This document shows positions 33,901 to 45,800 of a stretch of DNA of 64,000 nt, piece after piece (positions within the stretch are counted from its first letter, which is position 1; every line of letters starts with the position of its first letter). Under the pieces are notes generated by a model. That model made no database searches and was not told the DNA's origin. It was given only the letters and a program-made list of their open reading frames with translations. Source of the DNA: Serripes groenlandicus (lineage: Eukaryota > Mollusca > Bivalvia > Cardiida > Cardiidae). The position numbers and the translations under genes were made by a program. The DNA lies in contig JASEVX010000001.1 in NCBI GenBank assembly GCA_031761405.1, positions 109,342,726-109,406,725 on the forward strand, written 5' to 3'.

Positions 33901-36900
33901 TATTTAAACATGTATTGTAATGCGGGAGTAAATGCCTTTAACTACACATATTAATTATTTGAATTCTCTACTACTATAAATAAACACTATCTTACATGTT
34001 TTATAAAAGAAAACCATGTGCAAATCGTTAGAATATACACATAATACAGATTTTGAACCCTTTACCATGCACACATTTTGACACATCGGAAGCAGATGCC
34101 TTTTGAAACACTGACAAAAGCAGAAATTGCTAATTATGAGCAATTTCTTCTTTTGCCACAACTGTATTCAACAATTATACTTTCATTTAGATGCAATACT
34201 TTTTCCTAGATATTTTCAAAGTTGTGATCTGCAGATTTGTTAAATTTATGTAGAAAATGGTTAAATGAGCATACATAGGGAAAAATCTAAATGGATCAAT
34301 GTTAAAACTATCATTTGGATGTCAGTCAGGAATTACCATGGATCAAAGTTATCAAGCCATGGTTATGTTAGGCATGTCTGCAAAGGATGTCACTATGGGC
34401 AGGGAGGATTTGCTAGCTATATTTATTTGGCGGGTGAGGGTTATTTTAAACAAATAATACTAATAAATGCCCGAAAAATGATTACTATCTACATGTATAA
34501 TGATTCTATTTGAAAGTTCCATTCCGTGAGGGAATTAAATAAATAACAAATAAGACTCTTTGATTCCGAAATATTGAATCAAAGTGTTTTTATTGTTTTA
34601 TCATTTATCTAGACGTTCTTTCCTGGAACAGTCCCTATAATACACCAACCAGTCTATTGTAATAGAACATAAATGGATATAAACCGAGCTCTAGATAAGT
34701 AGTTTTGCTTGTTCTAAAATCCTTATTTTTGTGGATACTCAAAAGAATCGTCTACATGAGACGATCCTTTTAAGTACCCACAACATAGGGTTTGGTTGGA
34801 TCATAACAGATATTGTTGGTTAAAGAGCTCTAAACCCCTCCTTATCTTGATCTCTGAAAACTATGCTTAAAGGTAGAGAAAGTTGCAGGTAGGCAAGCTG
34901 CTGCTGAAGGGTCAAAATATCTTCTATACAGCATCATTGATACAAGATTATAATATTTCTTAACCATTTCCTTTATATACATGTATGATATTTGATAACG
35001 TATCTGAAATTGATTTTTGGAAACAATGTGTGAAAAGGAGAATTTTCAAACTTATCTTATAATTGTACATCAACTTTTGGAGATATCATGATTTCAAAGC
35101 AGGCAGTCCTTAAACTTTCATATTGATCAACAAACAGGTAGAGATTACAAAATGAACCCCAGTCTCCATGAAAACCAATCTCAAGAGTACAATATCAAGA
35201 ATATTTATCAAATTCTATGATAAATCCTGGCTGTGCAAGATCCTTCTTATGAAAGAAGAAAAAGATAATTGAGAACTAATTCCCCATTTTAAGAAAACAT
35301 GGTTTCAATTCATAAGTCTGCAAACAGGACGTTTTATGATTTAACAACTGCTAAAAGAAATGTTGACAAAACCACAAACTCAAGTTTATATGAGCCAGTC
35401 CATGAGAAATGGGAAAAGTTTGCTTTTGTGAATGGTGTAAATCAAGATCAGCCTTTGCATCTGAACTGCTCAGATTTTACTTACAAACGCTTGTTTGAAG
35501 CTTCAGTCAGCATGTGTAGATTCTGATAAGTATATGCGTAGGCTGATCTGAACCTACACTGTTCAGAAATACTAACTTGTACCTTTTCCCCACGAACTGA
35601 CTCATAAACAGACTGGTATCTAGTTAACTTACTTTCTACAATTGGATAAAAGAGGCATCAAACCATTTGCTGTAATGCCTTGACACATTGCTAGATTGAG
35701 CACTTCAAGATCTTTGTTCTCACCAATATGGCTGAAGTAGAAATAGCATAAAGAGGATAAAAATGTGAAATGTGAAAACTTGATCCAGTTGTTTGTCACG
35801 ATTGTAAATATCCACTAATCCACTTGTGTTGGTGAGTGCAATAAAGGATCAGGCAAGTAGGAAATTCTAGGTGGTAGTCCGACAGGGCGAGTGTTTTCAA
35901 ACAAGATAGTTTAGATAAATAAAAAATTTGCACAATATATTGTTCATGCCGTTAATAACATACTACATTCATAAATTTACCAATTTTCGTTCAATGGTGC
36001 AGCAATAAATTGCAATTAAATAATCAGTCCAATTTCATAAATATTTCCTCTGAGTACATATCAACAAGCTTCCTTTATTCATTGTCTAATTTGCAAATTG
36101 ATTCTCCTAAAGCTACAATAAACTTTAATGTGTACATACAGTCAATATGGTTTTTTAAAACCAGCACACGATCAATCTAGGATTTTATAGGATAGTTGAT
36201 TATTAATTGATTTTTTGGGGTAAACATTTGCTAAACACACAAGATTTAAAAAAGGGCAAGTGAAAGTTAGATAATGGCGAGTGTATTTTTCAAGTTACTA
36301 TTCCTACAGGGCAAGTAGCATTTGAAATATATTTTCACCGGGTCCTCTGTTTTTATGTTTTAATTATTAAACCCTTTCCCAAGTCTGTAGGAGAAGACTT
36401 TGAAAAAATATAAACAAAAACCTATGTCATTTCTTTTGCCAAACTGTTTTCAGAAGTTTTCTTCTGAACATGCGTCTTCATGGGGGAAAGGCTTAAATGA
36501 TAATAGAATCCAGTAGATTGATTGAACAGCAGATATACTGCATAACAAAGATTCTAATGATATGTAAATGTCTTACTTTGATGACTGAGCCACTGTGGCA
36601 TACATTTAAATTTCAAAGAGAAAACAAGAGCAATTTCACTTTTGTTTTCTTCCTCCGAGTTAAATAATAATAAAAGACATAGTTCTTCCAATATTTCATG
36701 AAACATATTTCCTCAAATATTTTTAATACAGACGCTTTAAAAAATGACATATCAGAAAATTTTCTTAGATTAATCAGAAATTTGTGAAAGCAAGTTGTAC
36801 GAAAGGGTGTACACAATTTTTATAATCACTATACCTTTGGTAGGAAATAGTAAATATGGCAGCTTTACATTAAAGACTTAATCCAACACATGATGTTATA

Positions 36901-39900
36901 CTAATTGCACATATAAAGATCCTAAGATGACCAATTTGACATATAAAGATGTGTACACATACCTGCATATTGTGTCATTAATTTCTACATTTTCCAGACT
37001 GACTTTTCGGAGATCTCTGCACACAGAGAATATCTGTTCCAGTATTTCTGGTGTAGTTCCTGCCATACTCAAGTCTAAATATTGCACTTTGGATAATCTG
37101 TCAACAAAAACAGGATATAAACATACAGAAGCTATGGCCAATATTCAAAAACAACCATCCAACGAAATCCTTTTTTTCTTTCGCACTAAATATAGGTCAC
37201 ATTCATCATTTAGAGCATACAATGTGATGATGGGTCTACGTGTAGCACTTGTAAATGTTTGAACCCAAAAACCCAAATATTTTTTTGGTTTTTACAAATT
37301 TATGACCCAAAAACCTGTTTTACATGTACATGTCAATCTAACAAAAAATTAAAAAACTCTGACCAATTCTCAATATAGGTTATACTCCACAATTACAGGG
37401 TACAGTGTGATGAAAGGTATTAGGAGTAAATGTGGTCCATGTTTGAAACCCCAAACACTTGAACTTTTGCGAAAAAGGAAAACAACAAATCGTTGTTGAG
37501 CTATTTAAACACAAATGTGTGATGGCATCACCAGAAAAAGTAAGACAACAAATAATGTATCTCAATTTGAGCAAAGTTAAAACTGTATTGGAAAATGCAG
37601 TTTGCTCATGATTTTACCTTTCGTTTAATGCATATATACACCCTATTCTAAATCAGGCTACTTGAAGTAATAAATAAATTGTACATGACGATTCACAATT
37701 TTAAAATGTGTTACAGCTTATAAGCTTTATAAACTTAATGTCATTATGTCAATATAAACTTACCTTGAGGATTTTATTGGACTAGTTATACCTGAATAAA
37801 TTGGGCCTTCAATCTGTAAAGTAAAACAAAATCACTGATGAAAATTGCATGAACATTTTCCCACATGTAGGCGCTTTATGACGCCTCTGCAGCAGACGGC
37901 TTTTTGAAAACAAAGTGACAAAAAAAGAAATTGCTCAAAACTTTTTCTCCTTTTTCCACAATGTCTTCCACTTTTAGTCATAGGTTATCCATTCAATTAT
38001 AGAGATTTTCTATTTTTTGACAGAATATGTTCAAAGTCGTCTGCTGCAGAAATATCGTATGAGGGAAAGGGTTAACACTTTTCCACATGTAGACACATCT
38101 CCAGCAGACATCGTTCGAAGACATAATTAGCAATTTCTTAATTTGCCAAAACAAAAATCAACTTTATTACAAAATTATACTTTCATCTATTGAGATTTTC
38201 GATATGTTTTCAGTCTTCTGCAGAAGATTTGTAGTAAGTGAAAAAGAGTTAATAATTCATCTCAAAACAGTTAAAAGCAAACCAAACAAGTTAATCATAT
38301 ATAAACAATTAACTATTATAAATGTGATACTTCAACAACAATATTTTAACTAGGATTTTTCATTGGAATATGTCACCTGAAACCTTTCCCACATACAATC
38401 AATCTACAGCAGACATATTTGAAAATATATAGACAAAATATGGGAAATCAGTTTAATTGAAAGCTTGATGAAATAGCAATGAAAACATTGTGACACATTT
38501 GGATAATACATGTATATTCATTATGAGTAACTTCCTCTTTTGCCACTATGAATCTGAACGTTGTCTGTTGCAGATGCATGAAATTGCTTCTACATGTGAG
38601 AAAGGGTTAAAGCTGATATTAGCTTACGGAGTGCCTCCATTTTCAGTGCCTTTCCACTCAATTTTGTGAAGACTTCCTAGCCTTTTGATTTTGTGAAATC
38701 CAACGCCCGAAATTGCAAATTTGTGGACAAAACAGACGCGCGAGATCGCATAATGATGAAGAAAAAATTACATGTTGTCTTATGAAATATCATGGACATG
38801 GCAATATGTTCTGCAACTGAACTTTGGTCAATAAAGGGCTTTAATTAATCATACATGGTCAACATTCACAAACAAAATCAGCATATTTTGAATTTTTCAA
38901 AATGTTCTTAAACTTTCAAGATGGACATAACATACTAGTGTGTGATCTTTGTAAAATTTATATAACATGAAAAAAGAACTATGGCCAAACAGTAAGTTGA
39001 ATAAAATAGTGTATAGAACTTTTAAACATATTCACAATTTTCAACCATTTATGTGCCTTCCGTATTTAAATCAGAACAGTTTGATGTTGGAAATGGGTCA
39101 GAGGTTGGGGTTGAAACTTCCATTTGTTCTGGTTTTAGTGACTTAGTCTCGGCGAAATTCGAAGAAATATTTGAGGTAGAAATGGGATGATCAACAGGGT
39201 CAATATTATGGGCCGATTCAGAAGAGGTTCATCTTCGTATTGATAATTAAAGCCGGACCATTATTAGCTTGGAAAAGAATCAAGCAAAGTTTTCTGTGAT
39301 GTGTCGGATGCCTTTTTTAAAAGCTTGATGTAGAACTTTCCTTAGGCATTACGCAAGATGGTTTGTTTCGAGTTTTAAGATCCGGGTAGTTAATTTTGAC
39401 ACAAGCCGAAATCATTACATAAGGCATCTAATCATTGGCTGTAAATAAAAAAAAAACTAAAAAAAAAAACTGAGTGCGAGTCTCAGAAAAGTTATGTCTA
39501 CCGAATAAAAAGGAAATTCACAAATGCAAGCGCACATTGCTTTTGTTTGTTATGTGAATTTTGTCTTTCATTTGTTATTTCTTTTTGCAACATTGTGAAA
39601 AAACATGGCTTTTTCAAATTGTGAAGTAGCCGAAGATAGGCCTCTGATATAGTAGGTGGAAAGGCGTTGATTTTCAATACCTGAAAACCATTTTCACTGA
39701 AGTTTGCAAGAACTACTACCCTGGTGACAATAGGCATCATATAAAGTTGATTAAAATAAACATTGTATGAAATGCACTCCCTAGGCATCGTCATGCATCA
39801 TGTACTTGCATTAAGGTAAGTAACATCATCACTTATATGGGTTTAATTAAAAACCTTATGTCTCTTTATCCTTTTGTCACATGCAAACACATTTTGACCC

Positions 39901-42815
39901 ATCTGTAGCAGAACTTTTGAAAACTTTATTGCAAAAGGAGAAATAGGTTATAATGAGCAATTAGTCCTTTTGTCGCAATGCTTTCAAGTCTTTTCAACAA
40001 GTATACTTTTATTTAATCACATTTCCAATCTTTTTTGCCGAGATGTTTTCAGAGTTGTCTGTAGCAGGTTTTTGTATGTGCAAAAGCGTTCAAACACTTA
40101 CCTCTGTCTTACAAAGTCGTAGTGCCCACACCCCTCTGTTTAAGACATTTCCTAACACACCGGTTCTCAAAGTTTTGTTGGATAAATCTATTCTTTTCCA
40201 CAATGACTCATCCATGCTGAAATAAACAATGAACATGTTAACCCTTTCCCTCATACAACAATTCTGCGGCAGAAGACTGAAATATTTTGTCAAATAATGG
40301 AAAATCTGTATAATTGAATGGATAACCTATGATTAAAAGTGGAAAACATTGTGACAAAAGAAGAAATTGCAAGTTTTATGCAATTTCTTCTTTTGTTACT
40401 ATGTTTTCAAAAAGTTGTCTGCTGTAGATGCTTTAACCCTTTCCCTCATAAAACAATTCTGCAGCAGACGACTTTGAACATATTTTGTCAAATAATGGAA
40501 AATCTGTATAATTGAATGGATAACATATGACTAAAAGTGGAAAACATTGTGACAAAAGGAGAAATTGCATGTTTTGTGCAATTTCTTCTTTTGTTACTAT
40601 GTTTTCAAAAAGCCATCTGCTGCAGATGCTTTAATTAACCCTTTCCCTCATACAACAATTCTGCAGCAGACGACTTTGAACATATTTTGTCAAATAATGG
40701 AAAATCTGTATAATTGAATGGATAACCTATGACTAAAAGTGGAAAATATTGTGACAAAAGGAGAAATTGCACGTTTTGTTCTTTTGTTACTATGTTTTCA
40801 AAAAGCCGTCTGCTGCAGAGGCGTCAGAAAGCGTCTATATGAGGAAAAGGGTTAAAAGTAATCTTCTAATGAAGCTAAAAGATATCCTATGTTAAAATCT
40901 ATGATAGCCTACCCTTCCCCACATAAGACAAATCAGCAGCACTCTTTTGAAAGGATAATTGAATAGAGTTGAAACATTGTGACAAACTCACAAAATAAGA
41001 TATTACTATATTATAATTTCTTCTTTTGCAAGTGCTTTCAAAATATGTCTGTTGTTGATGTGTCAAAATGCTTTTGCAAGTGGGAAAGATTTAAACAAAA
41101 ACAACAACACCAAAAACCATTAAACAAATAGCAACAAAATGTCTCTAACATAGCTCATGAATGATAAGACTTAAGAGGTAGACTTAAATCCTTATTTGAC
41201 CGCCAAATTCTATGCTGACAAGAAAGGATGCAGTTTCGGATGGAAAGACCTGTTTACTCATCCGTATCTTGAAGGTTATGAGAGATCATTCTTACTCAGG
41301 GCTCACGCTGTCGTTCACCATTTGAGCCATTGGCTCAAAGTGGCTCAGAAGAAAATGACATTGGCGACAGTCCCATTTTTGACCTTTTTCCCGAACGCCA
41401 ACGACAAATATAACAAAATTCCTACAGGGAAATAGCTTTTACCTTTAAAGCTATAAAATACTACATTCACAGCGTGTCGGTTTAAAAAATCAATAGTGGC
41501 TGTCTGTGTGTACACGATGTACAGTTGGGTACCTTCAACTCGATGGTTGTATGCAAACGGTTGTAACTACATCTTGAACAATCTGTAGTTACAACCGTCT
41601 TACATCAGACCCTCAAACTGTTTGTTGCGTGTAAAATAAAGCCTGAGGTGATAGATTAGCGATTTACGCAATCGGTTAAAGATATGTATTAAAGATTAAT
41701 GAAATTGCTCTCTAATTATTTAATCGCAAGTTGATTGTAGGAAGGTGGAATGCCTTTAATAATTACGATTGGTTTCGCGCGGTTCTTTACAAAAACAAAT
41801 ATTTTAGACATTTTCGCATTGATTTCGTGCACACTTTTAACGGCCGATTTCTACCTTATTTTACAACCGCATGACAAAGCAAACATACCAATCGATAGCT
41901 TATTCAATAATATATCCAAATAATTCAATATATGTCCATCTGTCTGTCTGAATAAAAAGAAAAACTAATTTAAAAACGGCAGCCCTAAACCAGTTTAAAT
42001 TTTGCTCCGATGATGAACAAGTAAGCCAAATCGGCTCCTATTAATAGAACTGAGGTAGAATTACACTATATTGGATGTTGTACGCGTACATTTTTCTGAG
42101 TAAAAGGTTTATTTTTATGTCGACAAAACAATGTCTACCTTATAAAAAGATCAGTAAATAAAATAATATTATCTTCTGTTCGTCACCAATCATTTTCTAT
42201 TAAGTACTATATTGGAGTTGGGGTCGAACATTCTTTAGTACGAACGAGCAATGAAAACATGCGTTTGTTATAGATCTTCGTCTGCAAATTTTGGAAAATT
42301 ATGATTCATAAAGTATTTTGCATTGACATTATCGAGTGAAGAGTGTTATGTAACCATCTATGCAAGGTAACCTGCAATAAACATGAAATTTGTGTTTTTG
42401 CAAAAGTTCTTTTATCATATTTTTTAAACAAGAGGGCCATGATGGCCCTTGAATCGCTCACCTGATTTTTTTTTTTTTTCACTTTAGCTATATAAGCCAT
42501 AGTTTCCGACCAATCAACTTGGCGTGAAGGAATCTGATAGAGGGTCACCCTAGGAACATTTCTACAAAATTATTTGAAAATCGGCCAGATACTTTTGGAG
42601 GAGAAGATTTTTTAAGTTTTCACTATAGCCATATGATGCAAAATAGCACTGCCTACTGGCGGCCATGTTTTTTGACCAATCAACATGGCTTGAAGGAATC
42701 TGAAAGTGGGTCATCCAAGGAACATTTCTACAAAATTATTTGAAAATCGGGCCGACACTTTTGGAGAAGAACATTTTTTAAGTTTGCACTATAGCCATAT
42801 AAGGCAAAATAGCCC

Positions 42816-42846
<31 letters not shown>

Positions 42847-45800
42847 GTGGCCATGTTTTTCGACCAATCAATATGGCTTGAAGGAATCTGATAGAGGGTC
42901 ACCCGAGGAACATTTCTACAAATTCATTTGAAAATCAGCCTGACACTTTCGGAGGAGAAGATTTTTTAAGTTTTCACTATAGCCATATAAGGCAAAATAG
43001 CCCCGCCCCCCTGGCGGCCGTGTTTTTTGACCAATCAACATGGCTTGAAGGAATATGGTAGACGGTCATCCAAGGAACATTTCTACAAAATTATTTGAAA
43101 ATCTGCCAACCAGTTTGGGAGAAGAAGAATTTTGAAGTTTTTTTCGTTTCGTTGCCATGGAAACCAGAATTCTGCATGGATCCCTAAAATTTGAAGGAAT
43201 TCTGGTGAGGTCATTAAGAGGATGCTTTCTGTGAAGTTTCATCCCAATTGACCCACTGGTTACTGATGAGAAGATGTTGAAGATTTTTTAAGTTTTCACT
43301 TTGGCCATATAAGGCAAAATAGCCCCCGCCCCCTGGCGGCCATGTTTTTCAACCAATCAACATTGCTTGAAGGAATCTGATAGAGGGTCACCCAAGGAAC
43401 CTTTCTACAAAATTATTTGAAAATCGGCCTGACACTTATGGAGGAGAAGATTTTTTAAGTTTTCATTATAGCCATAAAAGGCAAAATAGCCCCGCCCCCT
43501 GGCTGCCATGTTTTTTGACCAATCAACATGGCTTGAAGGAGGATAGAGGATCACCCAAGGAACATTTCTACAAAATTATTTGAAAATCGGCCTGACACTT
43601 TTGGAGGAGAAGATTTTTTAAGTTTGCACTATAGCCATATAAGGCAAAATAGCCCCGCCCCCCCTGGCGGCCATGTTTTTCGACCAATCAACATGGCTTG
43701 AAGGAATCTGATAGAAGGTCACCCAAGGAACATTTCTACAAAATTATTTGAAAATCGGCCTTACACTGTCGGAGGAGAAGATTTTTTAAGTTTTCACTAT
43801 AGCCATATAAGGCAAAATAGCCCCGCCCCCCCTGGTGGCCATGTTTTTCGACCAATCAACACGGCTTGAAGGAATCTGATAGAGGGTCATCCAAGGAACA
43901 TTTCTACAAAATTATTTGAAAATCTGCCAACTAATTCGGGAGAAGAAGAATTTTGAAGTTTTTTCGTTTTCGTTGCCATGGAAACCAGAATTTTGCATGG
44001 ATCCCAAAAATTTGAAGGAATTCTGGTGAGGTCATTGAGAGGATGCTTTCTGTGAAGTTTCATCCAAATTGACCCACTGGTTACTGAGGAGAAGAAGTTG
44101 ACGCACGACGGACGCCGGACAAAAGGCGATCACAATAACTCACCTTGAGCAAAGCTCAGGTGAGCTAAAAAAAGGGGGGGGGGGGGTAAAAATTTCAGCA
44201 GACCGATTGAGATTTCAAATTTCCCAAAGCACTGTATTTACTTGAAAATGTCCAAAAATAAAATGTGGCTCAAGAAAATTGTGGGCCAGTGTGACCCCTG
44301 TTACTCCATAGGCTAGCGTTGAATATACTTACACAAGTCTGCTCCATCTTCTGCACACTCTTGCACATTTAGCAAGGACAAATTTCTGTAACCAACCAAA
44401 TATGTACAAAATAATCTCATCAGACAAGGTGCTGAAATGATCTGAAATGAAAAAAGATTGATTGATAGCTTGGTGTTATATCACAGCACTTCATGGGTAA
44501 GTTACCGTCTAGTGGTCCATTTATCCTAACACCAGCTAGTCAGTCATAATGCTAAGCCCACAATCCTGAGCTCCAAGGAGGGCAGCCATTAGTAACCACC
44601 TTTAAAGTCTTTAATATAACCTGGCCAGGGATCAAACCTACTACCTCCAGCACCAAAGGCGGACGCTCTCCCACTACACCAGAGGCGGTGAAATAAACTA
44701 GAATGGAGTGCTCCGCGGAGCATGTGTGTCACCTGCACCTGGGCATTGAAAGTGTCACGAAAAAGAGGACCAAAAAAAAGGTAATCCCTAAGTGCATACC
44801 ATGCTACGCAAGGTGACACAAAAAGAAATGAAGATCCGTTCTTTCTGTGTATATATTGACACTTGTTTAAGGGTATCAATTCTGCAGCAGATGATGTAGA
44901 AAACACCAAAATAAAAAATATGGAAAATCTATAAATGATGACAAGACTCACATTATTAAAGAGAATTGAAAATATTGTGGCAAAAGAGAACTGCTCATCT
45001 TGAGCAATTTCTCCTTTTGCCACTAAGTTTTCAAAAGTCGTCTGCAAGAGGGAAAGGTTTAACCACATAACACCATACAAAAGGTCACTCCCTCAATAAG
45101 ATGATTAATTTAACTTTCATCAGGAAGAAATATTCTCCATATTGGTCTATTTTTTTTTAAATTTACACAAATGGAAAGACTTATAAACATATAAGGAATA
45201 TTGCTTCGGAAATCGAAAATAGGAGAAACTGTTTGGAGGTGGCTATTATAGTTACAATAAAGTCATGTAATAATATAGAAAAACAAGAGCACCGCATACA
45301 GCACAGACGCTCGACTGATAGGGAGAAAAAAAAAGAAAAAAAATGAGCTAAACAAAAAACCTTAACCGGACGACCACGCCAGGGTCATGACAATAGCTCT
45401 CGTTTTTTTCAAAAGTCAAGCTAATAAACCCAACTCATTGGAAGCCACAATTATTTGAATCATAAGAGATTTTGTTTTGCTTAATTTTCTTTTCTATCTT
45501 TTGGGTAAAGTTTGTTGACTGTAGGAGAATATTATCTATATGTGTCACAAATGTGTCATACCAAAAAGCTCAGAATTATCAGTTTTCTGTCGCTTGTTGA
45601 GCCTGTTTTTTGTGGTGTAAAAACATTCTTGGGGTAAAAGAAGAACTGGTTTTATTAATGGAGTTGAGTGTCTGTCAAAACTGCTCTCTGACGAATCATC
45701 ACTGGCAGAAGTGACATTATCCCGCTGACTGTCAACAAGAATTCTTGGAGCCTGAAAAACAAAAATAAAGAAAAATGTAAACAAATAGTATAACCATCGT

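Noticed and set aside
35299..35526. 75-codon plus ORF as a gene
   Set aside because: Most of it (EPVHEKWEKFAFVNGVNQDQ) is a dispersed repeat next to SKP2 exon 8.
44589..45080. 163-codon minus ORF as a gene
   Set aside because: It runs across a SINE and a TTAA element inside SKP2 intron 3; both halves are explained by repeats.
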